The notes beneath the pieces are model-generated. The model saw nothing but the letters and a program-made list of their open reading frames with translations, was not told the DNA's origin and made no database searches. Position numbers and translations under genes: made by a program. Source: CALKJU01 sp046349355 (GTDB taxonomy: Bacteria; Pseudomonadota; Alphaproteobacteria; Geminicoccales; Geminicoccaceae). Taken from it: 64,000 nt of DNA. Each line of letters begins with the position of its first letter. The first letter of the stretch is position 1. The DNA is taken from positions 69,408 to 133,407 of the forward strand of contig JAXMCM010000028.1 of assembly GCA_046349355.1 (NCBI GenBank), written 5' to 3'. Below, one piece after another: positions 46,573 through 57,325 of this stretch.

Positions 46573-47460
46573 ATGGAATGTTCGATGAGGGAAGCGCGGC
46601 GCGCGCTCGTCCTCGTCAACCGCCGCAGCCGGCAGGGCGGCCAGGGCGTCGATGCCGCGCTCGACGTGCTGCGGCAGGGCGGGCTCGCCCTCGACCTCGA
46701 ATCGCCCGGCGAGCCCGAGCATACCGGGCGGCTGATCCTGGCGCGCCGCGACGAGGTCGACCTGGTGATCGTCGCCGGCGGCGACGGAACGCTCAACGCC
46801 GCGACGCCGGCGCTCCTGGAGACCGGCCTGACCCTCGGCATCCTGCCGACCGGCACCGGCAACGACCTTGCCCGGACCCTCAAGCTGCCCCTCGACCTCG
46901 CCGGTGCCGCCGGCGTCATCGTCGCCGGCCGCAGCCAGGCGATCGATGTCGGCATGGTCAACGGCCAGCCGTTCCTCAACGCCGCCACCGTCGGGCTCAG
47001 CAACGAGGCGGCGCGGCGCCTCACCGGCGAGGTCAAGCAGCGCTGGGGCCCGCTCGGCTACCCGGTGACCCTGGTCGACGCCTGGCGGGCATCGCACCCC
47101 TTCGACGCCGCGATCGAGGGCGAGTTCGGCCGCGAGCGGCGACGCTCGATACAGATCGTGATCGGCAACGGCCGCCATCATGGTGCCGGGATGACGGTCG
47201 CCGCCTCGGCGGCGATCGACGACCACGCGCTCGACGTCTACAGCCTCGACCCGCAACCCTGGTGGCGGGCGGTCCGGCTGATCCCGCTGCTGCGTCTCGG
47301 CGCCGACCATGCGCCGGAGGGCATGTGGCGGACACGGACGCGCCGGCTCCGCCTCGAGACGGACCGGCCGCTGCGCATCCGCACCGACGGCGAGCCGACC
47401 ACCCGGACGCCGGCCATCTTCGAGGTCAAGGCCGCGGCGCTGCGCGTGCTGGTGCCGTAG
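46573..47460 (+). CDS. Diacylglycerol kinase-like lipid kinase (YegS/DagK family)
   Basis: 295 residues from ATG 46573; the alternative ATG at 46585 (MREARRALVLVN) is equally close to the core. VIVAGGDGTLNAATPALL and LGILPTGTGNDLARTLKLP are the invariant nucleotide-binding motifs. QAIDVGMVNGQPFLNAATVGLSNEA continues the family pattern. It phosphorylates a membrane lipid such as diacylglycerol or phosphatidylglycerol. Monocistronic. Confidence 0.9.
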   Translation: MECSMREARRALVLVNRRSRQGGQGVDAALDVLRQGGLALDLESPGEPEHTGRLILARRDEVDLVIVAGGDGTLNAATPALLETGLTLGILPTGTGNDLARTLKLPLDLAGAAGVIVAGRSQAIDVGMVNGQPFLNAATVGLSNEAARRLTGEVKQRWGPLGYPVTLVDAWRASHPFDAAIEGEFGRERRRSIQIVIGNGRHHGAGMTVAASAAIDDHALDVYSLDPQPWWRAVRLIPLLRLGADHAPEGMWRTRTRRLRLETDRPLRIRTDGEPTTRTPAIFEVKAAALRVLVP

Positions 47461-47669
47461 GCGCCACGTCCGCAACGAGCCGGCCCGACGCGAGCGCAGG
47501 ACGTCGGCGGCGCGGTCCCGGCGGTCACCGGAACGCGCGAGCCATGGTGGGCCGGCCGTGGCGCGAAGACCGGCCTGACGGCACCGCGGCCTGCCGCGTC
47601 AGCTGCCCCAACGCCGGTCGAGGCGCAGCCGGCTGCATCCGTAGCCGGCGCGCGCGGCCGGCCCCGGGC

Positions 47670-48611
<942 letters not shown>

Positions 48612-48616
48612 GGCGC

Positions 48617-49669
48617 TCAGCCGACCTCGTCCAGCCGCGGCATCGCCGGCAGCTCCAGCATCGAGCCCTCGAGCTCGGTGGCGCGGACGATGCGGTGCCA
48701 GCGCTGCAGCTCCTGGTACCAGGCCAGGGTGATCGTCTCGGTGGTCTTGTGCAGCGTCCCGGCCTCGAGCCGCTCGAAGATCTCGCGGGCACCGTCGGCG
48801 GCGGTGAGCTGCGCCTTCCAGCCCAGCGCCTCGACGCGGTCGAAGGCGACCCGGTAGGAGCGGTGGTCGGCATCGCCGTACCACTCGATGCGCACCGACC
48901 GCGGCAGCACCCCGCAGATCATCTCGGCGAGCGGGCCAAGGCGATAGTTGTTGGCCTCGGAGCCGATGTTGAAGATCCGGCCGTTCACCTGCTCGACCGG
49001 GGCGGTGAGCATGAACATCTGCGCCCGGGCGGTGTCGCGGACATGGACCATCGGCCGCCACTGGCTGCCGTCGCGCATCAGCGGCAGCACGCCGTCCTTC
49101 CAGGCGCCATAGGTCATGCCGTTGACGGCGAGGTCGAAGCGCATCCGCGGGCTGTAACCGTAGACCGTGGCCTGGCGCAGCACGATCACGCAGAAGCGGG
49201 CGTCGGCCAGCGGCAGCACGCCCTGCTCGGCCTTCTCGTTGGCCTTGGCGTAGGTGGTCAGCGGGTTGGTGCGGGTCTCCTCGGTGCAGACGAGGCCCGG
49301 ATCCTGGAAGCCGTAGATCGAGCAGGACGACGGCAGGATGTAGCGGCGCACGCCGGCCATCTTGGCCAGCCGGGCGCAGCGCACCCGGGCCTGGTGGTTG
49401 ATCTGCCAGGTCGCCTCGGCGAACTGCTCGCCGCTCGGGTCGTTCGAGATGGCGACGAGGTCGATCACCGCGTCGACGTCGCGGAAGTGGGCCAGCGCCA
49501 GCTGGCGGGCGTCGGCGCGGATCTTCTCGAGGTTGGGATGCGGCTGCAGGAGCTGCTCGCCGAAGAAGAAGCGGTCGATAGCGCGCACACGGTAGCCCGC
49601 CTCGAGCAGCAGCGGGACCAGCGTGGTGCCGATGTAGCCGCCCGCACCGGTGACGAGGATGCGCTGCAT
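48617..49669 (-). CDS. NAD-dependent epimerase/dehydratase (extended SDR), second copy
   Basis: 350 residues. Rossmann motif GAGGYIG, LVAISNDPSGEQFAEATWQIN, SSCSIYGFQDPG and WRPMVHVRDTARAQM. The usual Y-x3-K catalytic pair reads TTYAKAN: the Tyr is there but the residue four later is Asn, with a Lys at +2 and +6. It probably modifies the dTDP-sugar made by RfbA. It resembles the 39.4-kb epimerase in layout (NDPxG, HIEDIA/HVRDTA) but is distinct. Confidence 0.87.
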   Translation of the reverse strand: MQRILVTGAGGYIGTTLVPLLLEAGYRVRAIDRFFFGEQLLQPHPNLEKIRADARQLALAHFRDVDAVIDLVAISNDPSGEQFAEATWQINHQARVRCARLAKMAGVRRYILPSSCSIYGFQDPGLVCTEETRTNPLTTYAKANEKAEQGVLPLADARFCVIVLRQATVYGYSPRMRFDLAVNGMTYGAWKDGVLPLMRDGSQWRPMVHVRDTARAQMFMLTAPVEQVNGRIFNIGSEANNYRLGPLAEMICGVLPRSVRIEWYGDADHRSYRVAFDRVEALGWKAQLTAADGAREIFERLEAGTLHKTTETITLAWYQELQRWHRIVRATELEGSMLELPAMPRLDEVG

Positions 49670-49713
49670 GGCGGAAGGCCCTTTCGTGGCGGGAGCGGGA
49701 GGTTGGGGTTCGG

Positions 49714-50268
49714 TCACGCGAACACGGCCGGGAGGTCGCGAAACGCCGGCTGCGCCCTGTCCTTGGCGGACAGGACCGGCTCGCGGCCGGCGAGCGGCCA
49801 GGCGATGGCGAGGTCGGGGTCGTCCCAGCGCACACCCCGGTCGTGGTCGGGAGCGTAGGGCGCGTCGACCTTGTAGAAGACCTCGGTGTCGGGAACGAGG
49901 GTGACGAAGCCGTGGGCGAAGCCTTTGGGCACCAGCAGCTGGCGGCCGTTCTCCGCGCTCAGCTCGACGGCGACGTGGCGGCCGTAGCCCGGCGAGGAAC
50001 GGCGCAGGTCGACGGCGACGTCGAGGATGGCGCCGCGCAGCACGCGCACGAGCTTGCTCTGGGCGAAGGGCGGGGTCTGGAAGTGCAGGCCGCGCAGGGT
50101 GCCGGGCGTCGCCGACAGGGACTGGTTGTCCTGCACGAAGTCGAGGTCGAGCCCGGCCGCGGCCATGGCACCATGGCTCCACGTCTCGCAGAAATAGCCG
50201 CGCGCATCGCCGTGCCGCTTCGGCACGATGATCCTGACGTCGGCGATCGCGGTCGGGATGACCTCCAT
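49714..50268 (-). CDS. rfbC: dTDP-4-dehydrorhamnose 3,5-epimerase
   Basis: 184 residues, normal length. IIVPKRHGDARGYFCETW, LRGLHFQTPPFAQSKLVRVLRG with catalytic His62 and Lys72, DVAVDLRRSSPGYG with the Asp, and VPKGFAHGFVTL are the RmlC motifs. It epimerises dTDP-4-keto-6-deoxyglucose at C3 and C5, or only C3 in some relatives. First gene of the minus-strand trio rfbC-epimerase-rfbA. Missing rfbB and rfbD must be elsewhere if dTDP-rhamnose is made. Confidence 0.93.
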   Translation of the reverse strand: MEVIPTAIADVRIIVPKRHGDARGYFCETWSHGAMAAAGLDLDFVQDNQSLSATPGTLRGLHFQTPPFAQSKLVRVLRGAILDVAVDLRRSSPGYGRHVAVELSAENGRQLLVPKGFAHGFVTLVPDTEVFYKVDAPYAPDHDRGVRWDDPDLAIAWPLAGREPVLSAKDRAQPAFRDLPAVFA

Positions 50269-50424
50269 GCGGTGCCGCCTCCAGCGGGCTCGGACGTGAT
50301 GCCGTCCTCCATACTCCAGACCGGCCTAAGCATGGGTTAACGACGATTGGCGTCCGCCGCGTCACCGCGACGGCTTGCCCTCGCGGCCGATCGCGGTGCA
50401 TGTCGGCGGTTCGGCAGAACCGGC

Positions 50425-52523
50425 ATGACGGCATCATCATCCATCACACACGGTGGCGACGCTCAGCAGCGGCCCGCCCGCCGCCACGACCGCTTCGGCA
50501 ATGGCTGGACGGACGAGCACGACTGGCTGCGCGACCCCGGCTGGCCCGACGTCACCGATCCGGCGATCCTCGCCCATCTCGAGGCCGAGAACGACCGGTT
50601 CGAGGCGGCGATGGCGCCGCACCGGGCGCTGATCGACACGCTGGCCGCCGAGCTGAAGGCGCGCGTCCCGGCCGAGGACGCCTCGGTGCCGGTGCGCGAG
50701 GGCGGCTTCGAGTACCGCTGGCGCTACCGGAGCGGCGCGGAGTACCGCGTCTGGGAGCGCCGACCTGCGGGCAGCGACGAGGCCGGCTGGCGGACGATCC
50801 TCGACGAGAACGCCGAGGCGGCCGGCCGGCGCTACTTCGCGCTGCGCAGCCTGTCGGCGAGCCCGGACGGGCGGCTGCTGGCCTACGCCACCGACGAGGA
50901 CGGCAGCGAGCGCTACGCCATCCACCTCGAGGACCTCGCCACCGGCGAGCGGCTGGCCGACCTCGTCCGCAACACCGCCGGCAGCATCGTCTGGGCCGAG
51001 GACGGGCGGACGCTGCTCTATGTCGAGCTGAACGAGCTGCTGCGGCCCTGGCGGGTGCGCGGCCACCGGCTGGGCAGCGATCCCGCCGGCGACGCCGTGC
51101 TGTTCGAGGAGACCGACCCGGCGTTCTTCGTCTCGATCGACAAGACGCTGGACCGGCGCTGGATCGTGATCGGCACGGGCTCGCACGTCACCACCGAGAG
51201 CTGGCTGGTCGACGCGGCGAGGCCGGATCAGCCGCCTCGGCTGGTGGCGGCGCGGCGCAAGGGCCACCGCTACCGGGTCGACCACGCGCACGGCCGGCTG
51301 TGGATCCTGACCGACGACCTGCACCCGAACTTCCGGCTGGTGTCGGTGCCGGCGGACGCGCCGGACGAGGCCGGCTGGCGGCAGGAGATCGCCGCCGACG
51401 ACGCGCACTACCTGCAGGACCATCGCTGCTTCGACGGGTTCATGCTGCTGCGCGAGCGGCGCGACGGCATGGCCGGGCTGCGCCTGCGCCGCTGGGACGG
51501 CAGCGAGCACCTCGTCCCCTTCCCCGACGCCGCCGGCTCGCCGCAGATCGGCGACAACCGGGAGTTCGTCACCGCCACCGCCCGGCTGACCTACAGCTCG
51601 ATGGTGACCCCGCCGACCGTCTACGACCTCGACGCGGCGAGCCTGAAGCTGACCGTGCGCAAGCAGCTGGTGCCGCCGGGCTACGACGCGGCGCTCTACG
51701 CCACCGAGGCGCTGATCGCCCGCGCCGCCGACGGCACGGCGGTGCCGATCTCGCTGCTGCGCCGGCGCGATGCGCCGGGCGGCGGACCGCTGCTGCTCTA
51801 CGGCTACGGCGCCTACGGCCACGGGCTGGATGCGAGCTTCCAGCACACCCGGCTGTCGCTGGTCGACAGGGGGTTCGCCTACGCGCTGGCGCATGTCCGC
51901 GGCGGCGACGAGAAGGGCCCGCGCTGGTGGCAGGACGGCAAGCTGCAGGCCAAGCCCAACACGTTCACCGACTTCGTCGCCTGCGCCGAGGCCCTGGTCG
52001 CGGCCGGGCACGCGCGGGCCGGCGAGATCGCCATCAAGGGCACCAGCGCCGGCGGCCTGCTGATCGGGGCCGTGCTCAACCTGCGGCAGGACCTCTGGCG
52101 CTGTGCCATCGCCGAGGTGCCGTTCGTCGACGTGCTGCACACCATGCTCGACGCCAGCCTGCTGCTGACGCCGATCGAGTGGCCGGAATGGGGCGACCCG
52201 ATCCGCGACGAGCAGGCCTTCGCGACGATCCGCGGCTACAGCCCCTACGACAATGTCGCGCCCCTGCCCTATCCCGAGATCCTGGCGACGGCCGGGCTCA
52301 GCGACCCGCGCGTCGGCTACTGGGAACCGGCCAAGTGGATCGCCCGGCTGCGCCGGCTGTCGACCGGCGAGGGGCGGATCCTGCTGCGGACCCACATGGA
52401 CGCCGGCCATGGCGGCCGCTCGGGACGCTACGAGGCGCTGGCGGACCTCGCCGAGCAGTACGCCTTCGTCCTAAGCTCGTTCGCGGGCCGCGGCGGCGGC
52501 CGGGCGCCAGGGGGAGGCGAAGG

Positions 52524-52527
<4 letters not shown>
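50425..52527 (+). CDS. S9 prolyl oligopeptidase (oligopeptidase B-like)
   Basis: 700 residues from ATG 50425 (an in-frame ATG at 50347 would add 26 atypical residues). N-terminal seven-bladed propeller (LRSLSASPDGRLLAYATDEDGSERYAIHLEDL) and C-terminal hydrolase. The triad is Ser541 in GTSAGG, Asp627 in SDPRVGYW and His662 in DAGHGG; LYGYGAYGHGLDASF is family-typical. It cuts short peptides after basic residues or Pro. Its stop overlaps the next gene's GTG start (GTGA), implying linked function. Confidence 0.92.
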
Positions 52528-53108
<581 letters not shown>

Positions 53109-53144
53109 ACGCGCTGCCGTTCTCGTTTGGAGAGGCCTACCGGC

Positions 53145-53197
53145 CTTCGGCCTGCTTGAGGCCGGGGGTGGATCCTCTTCGGCCTGCTTGAGGCCGG
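53145..53197. repeat. Tandem hairpin repeat in a convergent intergenic region
   Basis: A 21-bp unit starting CTTCGGCCT and ending GAGGCCGG occurs at 53145-53165 and again at 53177-53197, period 32 bp. Each contains the perfect stem CGGCCT-GCTTG-AGGCCG. They sit between two genes ending towards each other (53108 plus, 53219 minus), so a bidirectional transcription end is the likely role; TTTT follows at 53213-53216 for the plus strand. Confidence 0.6.
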
Positions 53198-53218
53198 CGG
53201 ACGGGTCCCTGGTTTTCC

Positions 53219-54064
53219 TCAGGTCACCGGCTGCTGGCGGGCGAAGGCCATGTAGAGGTCGCGGGCGCGGCGGGTGACCGGGCCGTAGTCGAGGCGGCGG
53301 TCCTCGAGGCGGGTGATCGGCAGGACCTTGCCGTAGTTGCCGGTGCTGAACAGCTCGTCGGCGTCGCGCAGGTCGGCCGGCGTCAGCGTCGTCTCGACCG
53401 CCTCGATGCCGTCCTCCTGCAGCAGCTGCATGACCCGGCGGCGGGTGATGCCGGCGAGGAAGGTGCCGTTGGCCGAGGGCGTCAGCGCCACGCCGTCCTT
53501 GACCATCCACAGGTTGGCGCTGGTCAGCTCGGCGACGTTGCCGCTGGGATCGAGCGTCACCGCCCCGTCGAAGCCCTTCGCCCGGGCCTCGCGGTTGGCG
53601 CGCTGCATGTTCGGGTAGAGGCAGCTGGCCTTGGCGTCGGTCGGGGCGGCGTCGCGGGCCGGGCGGCGGAAGCTCGAGAAGCACACCGCCATGCCCGAGG
53701 GCTCGGGCATGGCGAGGTCGTGGATGGCCAGGACGAAGCGGGTCGAGGCGGCATCCGGCATGAAGAAGCCGTCGGTGGCGTAGAACATCGGCCGGACGTA
53801 GAGCTCGGCCCCGGCCGGATGGCGGCGGATGCCCTCGCGGCACAGCGCCTCGATCGCGGCGGCGTCGAGCGTGGGCTCGAGCAGCATCTTGCGCGCGGAC
53901 TCGACCGCCCGCTCGCAGTGGCGGTCGAGGTCGGGGGCGAGGCCCGAGAAGGCGCGCGCCCCGTCGAAGATGACGCTGGACAGCCAGAAGGCGTGGTCGA
54001 GCGGCCCCAGGATGCGCGGCTGCTCGTCGTACCACCTGCCGTCGAACCAGACCTGCGCCGCCAT
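53219..54064 (-). CDS. Class IV PLP aminotransferase (BCAT-like)
   Basis: 281 residues. VWFDGRWYDEQPRILGPLDHAFWLSSVIFDGARAF is a BCAT-like opening. The PLP Lys lies in APTDAKASCLYPNMQRAN, and NVAELTSANLWMV binds the cofactor phosphate. It differs clearly from the class IV enzyme at 11.6 kb. It uses glutamate or an amino acid and a keto acid; substrate unknown. It is on minus, upstream of the hairpin repeats and 61 bp after the DapA-like gene in the same direction. Confidence 0.88.
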   Translation of the reverse strand: MAAQVWFDGRWYDEQPRILGPLDHAFWLSSVIFDGARAFSGLAPDLDRHCERAVESARKMLLEPTLDAAAIEALCREGIRRHPAGAELYVRPMFYATDGFFMPDAASTRFVLAIHDLAMPEPSGMAVCFSSFRRPARDAAPTDAKASCLYPNMQRANREARAKGFDGAVTLDPSGNVAELTSANLWMVKDGVALTPSANGTFLAGITRRRVMQLLQEDGIEAVETTLTPADLRDADELFSTGNYGKVLPITRLEDRRLDYGPVTRRARDLYMAFARQQPVT

Positions 54065-54125
54065 CGTCAGCCTCCCGCGATACCGGCACGGATCGTAGCA
54101 GGCGCGCGGCCGGCCGGAACCCCGC

Positions 54126-55031
54126 TCACGGGAAGTCCGGCAGGGCCGCGGCGTAGCGGGCGGCGGTGGCGAGGCCCAGGGGCTCGGGCGGCTGGGCCGG
54201 CTGGCGGTCGTGGACGTTGCCGAGGCCGAGGCGGCGGGCGGCGATGCGCTTGCCGTAGCAGAGGAACTGGTCGATCGACTGCATGGTGAAGACGATGAGC
54301 GGCAGGATCTCGCGGTAGAGCCGCTCGGCCTCTGCCTCGTCGCCGCGGCGCATGGCCTCGTAGATGCGGACCTGGACGTCGAAGCATTCGGGGGCGGGGA
54401 TCATGCCGGCGCAGCCGGCGCGCAGCACGTCCGGCAGCTCCAGCCCGCCGCGGCCGTTGAACACCGCGACCTCGCCGCGCAGGGCCTCGACCTGGCGGGC
54501 GATCTCGAGGGCCGAGGCCTCGCCCTTGAGCAGCACGAAGTTGGGGTGGTTGCGGCGCAGCGCCAGCAGGCTGTCGGTGCCGAGGCCGACGCCCAGATAT
54601 TGCGGCGCGTTCTGGATGCCGACCGGGATGGGTGCACGGTCGGCGACGGCGCCGAAGAAGCGCAGCAACTCGGCCTCGGCCAGCGGGCGCTGCGGCGGCG
54701 GCTGCAGGATCACCCAGGCGGCACCGAGCCCGGCGGCGGCGCGGACGAAGCCGGCCTGGATCGCCGGGGTCTCGCCGAACACGGTGATCGCCACCGGCAC
54801 CCGGCCGGCGACGTCCTCGAGCAGCCATTCCATGACCTGCCGGCGCTCGTCGGGCGCCAGCTTGGCGACCTCGGTGGCGAGGCCGAGGGCGGCGATCCCG
54901 TGCGCCCCGCCGGCGATGCAGGCCTCGGCCTGGCGGCGCATGGCCGCCCGGTCGAGCCGGCCGGCGGCATCGAAGAAGGCGTAGAGGATCGGGTAGATGC
55001 CGGCGAAGGCGGGAGCGGACACGGGACGCAT
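54126..55031 (-). CDS. DapA-like class I aldolase/lyase
   Basis: 301 residues, dihydrodipicolinate synthase/N-acetylneuraminate lyase fold. The Schiff-base Lys is K169 in NFVLLKGEAS. The Tyr of the classic Y-N-x-P motif is Gln140 (PVGIQNAPQYLG), and the GTTGE loop reads GLATE. True DapA activity is therefore unlikely; a pyruvate-dependent aldolase or dehydratase of a different substrate is more probable. Same direction as the aminotransferase downstream. Confidence 0.85.
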   Translation of the reverse strand: MRPVSAPAFAGIYPILYAFFDAAGRLDRAAMRRQAEACIAGGAHGIAALGLATEVAKLAPDERRQVMEWLLEDVAGRVPVAITVFGETPAIQAGFVRAAAGLGAAWVILQPPPQRPLAEAELLRFFGAVADRAPIPVGIQNAPQYLGVGLGTDSLLALRRNHPNFVLLKGEASALEIARQVEALRGEVAVFNGRGGLELPDVLRAGCAGMIPAPECFDVQVRIYEAMRRGDEAEAERLYREILPLIVFTMQSIDQFLCYGKRIAARRLGLGNVHDRQPAQPPEPLGLATAARYAAALPDFP

Positions 55032-55097
55032 CCAGCAGCTGCGGGGTCCGGCAAGCCTAGCCCGCCGTCCCCGCCAGCAGAAGCCGCGACGCGCCGC

Positions 55098-55811
55098 TCA
55101 GCCGTCGGGCGGGCGCGCCCGCGGCAGCTCCGCCTCGGGCGGGTGCGGCGGCAGCTCGTCGGTGAAGTCGAAGTAGCCCATGGCCTCGAGGCCGTCGCGG
55201 CCGACCAGGACCCAGCGGGTCACCGCGTCGAGGTCGGGCGGCGCGCAGGGCTCGAGCAGGGCGTCGTCGTCAACGGAATCTTCAGGCTCGCCGTCCATCC
55301 TCGGCATGCCCTTCAGGCAGCCCTCGGCGGCGAGGTAGGCGTCGACCGCGATCTCCCGCCACAGGGCTTTTCGCAGCTCACCGGAGACGAGACCCATGCG
55401 CCAGGCGACCTCGGCGTTGATGTCGCGCAGCTTGGGCTCGCGGGTTACCGGCTTGCGCTGCCTTGGCTTGCCCGGTTGGCGGTTGGCCAGCTTCCAGACC
55501 TGCAGCGCCAGCAGCTTCGCCGGGTTGATGCCGATGTCGAGCCAGTAGAACATCCACGCCGCCACCCGGCCGGACTGGTTCTCCATGATCTCGCGGCGCA
55601 GCACCCGCCAGGCGAGGCCGAGGAGATAGGCCAGCGTGCTGAACGCCGGGGCGGTGCGCAGGCCGACGATGAAGGCGCTGATCGCGGTGAGGTGGCGGTC
55701 CTCGGGTGAGTCGGGGACCGCCTCGGGCTCGGCGACTTTGGCGCCGCCGGCCGCACGCCGTGCCCAGTCGGCGCGGCAGTAGACGGCGTGGCGGAGGGCG
55801 GCGGCAGCCAT
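55098..55811 (-). CDS. Hypothetical protein, no recognised family
   Basis: 237 residues starting at 55811. No signal peptide. A hydrophobic stretch (FIVGLRTAPAFSTLAYLLGLAWRVL, ~47-71) could be a buried or membrane-associated helix, and MFYWLDIGINPAKLLALQVWKL another amphipathic one. A basic, Pro-rich segment (RQPGKPRQRKPVTREPK) and an acidic, Pro-rich C-terminus follow. Codon use matches its neighbours. Role unknown; it borders the RTX region. Confidence 0.6.
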   Translation of the reverse strand: MAAAALRHAVYCRADWARRAAGGAKVAEPEAVPDSPEDRHLTAISAFIVGLRTAPAFSTLAYLLGLAWRVLRREIMENQSGRVAAWMFYWLDIGINPAKLLALQVWKLANRQPGKPRQRKPVTREPKLRDINAEVAWRMGLVSGELRKALWREIAVDAYLAAEGCLKGMPRMDGEPEDSVDDDALLEPCAPPDLDAVTRWVLVGRDGLEAMGYFDFTDELPPHPPEAELPRARPPDG

Positions 55812-55894
55812 GGGCCGCAGGTTAGGCGGACCATGGTCCTTGTGTCAAGGAAAAAAAGCGTTGATCGGCTGCTCGGGGTGACCCTGCCGGTGCC

Positions 55895-56716
55895 TCACGT
55901 TTCGTAGATCTGGATGAGCACCGAGTATCGGGTCGAAAAATGCGTGAAGGTGGGATCGTCCGTGAGCACGTACTCGAAGCTATCATATCCGACAAAGCTG
56001 CTGGAAAACGGCTGGTATCCCTCCGTCCTCTCCTCGCTGTAGTCGTCGCGGCTGAAGATCGACGTCACGATGAATTGGTTCAATACTTCGGCCGGATAGG
56101 GGAGAAAGGGCCCAAACACTGAATCGGTCAGCGAGTAACCCGACTCCGATCCGGCCGTGAACAGGAACCCATACTGCAGCTGAGCGTCCAGCGGAATTCC
56201 ATAGGACAGAATGTCATCGCCCTCGGGGTCGGCGGCATCGATCGTGAAGGCGGCGTACACCTCGTCACCGGCACCAGCACCCCCCTCCCAGGAAACGAAG
56301 ATGTCCGGATCGCGGGCTACAGGCTGGTCGTTGATGCCGGCGACGTCGAGGTCGACGGTGGCGCTGACCTCGCGGCCGACGGCGTCGACGGCGGTGTAGG
56401 TGAAGCTCGTGGTGCGCGTCTGGCCGGGGGCCAGCGCCTGGAACGGGTCGATGCTCCTGACCAGGGGCTCGTCCGGCTTCTCTTCGTCGGCCGCGACCCA
56501 GACCATCGTCGGCACGGCGTCCGGCGTCGGCGTATAGGTGAAGCCGGTGACGAAGCCGTCGCCGTCGGTCGCCCAGGTGAGCTGGCCCTCGAGGCCGGTG
56601 GTGTCGATGCTCGTGATGCGCAGGCCGCTGCCGAGATCGTTGGCAATCAGCTGGGCTGCGGTGAAGGCGAAGGCGTCGTTGCCGCCGCGGCCGGCGTCCT
56701 CGTCGGTGATGAGCGG
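55895..56716 (-). pseudogene. C-terminal remainder of an RTX/cadherin-like protein, out of frame with its N-terminus
   Basis: This reading continues the RTX gene directly upstream but in a different frame: the RTX part reads GFEFADGAVPFARGD, and one base short of frame the text resumes as RPLITDEDAGRGGNDAFAF. Its ~270 residues have cadherin/VCBS-like features (ITDEDAG, AAQLIANDLGSG, FTYTAVDAVGREVSATVDLDVAGINDQPVA). No start or ribosome site fits an independent gene. Bases 55920-56220 are only about 55% GC against ~70% around, which suggests a foreign or recently exchanged C-terminus. The lesion is either real or a missed base in the assembly. Confidence 0.65.
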
Positions 56717-57297
56717 TCGCCGCGGGCGAAGGGCACGGCGCCGTCGGCGAACTCGAACCCCTCGATGTCGCGCAGCCGGTCGGTGCCCATGTCGCCGTCG
56801 GTCGTGTCGAGGTCGGTGACGGTGACCGTGCCGTCGGCGTTGCCGAGGATGAAGTAGCCGTCGCTGTCGCCGGCGTAGCGCACCCGGTCGGTGCCGGCGC
56901 CGCCATCCAGGCTGTCGTTGCCGGTCCCCCCGCCCAGCAGGTCGTCGCCGTTTCCGCCGTAGAGGCTGTCGGCGTGGTCGCCGCCCCACAGCTGGTCGTT
57001 GCCGGCGCCGCCCCAGGCGGTGTCCATGCCGGTGCCGCCGGCCAGGCGGTCGTCGCCGTTGCCCCCGTCGAGCCGGTCGCCCAGCGCGTCGCCGAACAGG
57101 CTGTCCCGGCCGTTGCCGCCATAGAGCCAGTCGCGCTCGTCGCCACCATAGGCCGAGTCGTTGCCGAGACCGGCGTAGAGGTAGTCGCGGCCCTTGGTGC
57201 CGAACAGCAGGTCGTTGCCGCCGGCCCCGTCGACGGTGTCGTCGGCGGCGGTGCCGATGCGGGTGTCGTTGCCGGATGTGCCGGTGATGATCGCCAT
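56647..57297 (-). CDS. RTX calcium-binding repeat protein, N-terminal part (frameshifted)
   Basis: 216 residues as read, from ATG 57297 (MAIITGTSGND, matching the MAIITGTPGND start of its paralogue at 60828). Residues ~9-137 are RTX nonapeptides such as GGNGRDSLFGD and GGNGDDLLGGG, which bind calcium. A linker DGTVTVTDLDTTDGDMGTDRLRDIEGFEFADGAVPF ends at 190. The last ~22 residues are out-of-frame read-through. No signal peptide, as expected for type I secretion. It shares its upstream leader with the 60.8-kb gene. Confidence 0.8.
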   Translation of the reverse strand: MAIITGTSGNDTRIGTAADDTVDGAGGNDLLFGTKGRDYLYAGLGNDSAYGGDERDWLYGGNGRDSLFGDALGDRLDGGNGDDRLAGGTGMDTAWGGAGNDQLWGGDHADSLYGGNGDDLLGGGTGNDSLDGGAGTDRVRYAGDSDGYFILGNADGTVTVTDLDTTDGDMGTDRLRDIEGFEFADGAVPFARGDRSSPTRTPAAAATTPSPSPQPS

Positions 57298-57325
57298 GAG
57301 GTCCGCTCGCTCCGCCTGCCCTTCA

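Noticed and set aside
43898..46588. An 896-codon open frame on plus across the transglutaminase and photolyase genes
   Set aside because: The minus-strand genes carry full catalytic motifs; this frame has none.
54126..55031. Assignment as dapA (dihydrodipicolinate synthase)
   Set aside because: The catalytic Tyr position is Gln and the GTTGE loop is altered, so only the superfamily can be claimed.
56700..56735. Programmed -1 ribosomal frameshift in the RTX gene
   Set aside because: No X-XXY-YYZ slippery heptamer or obvious downstream stem. A lost base explains it more simply.
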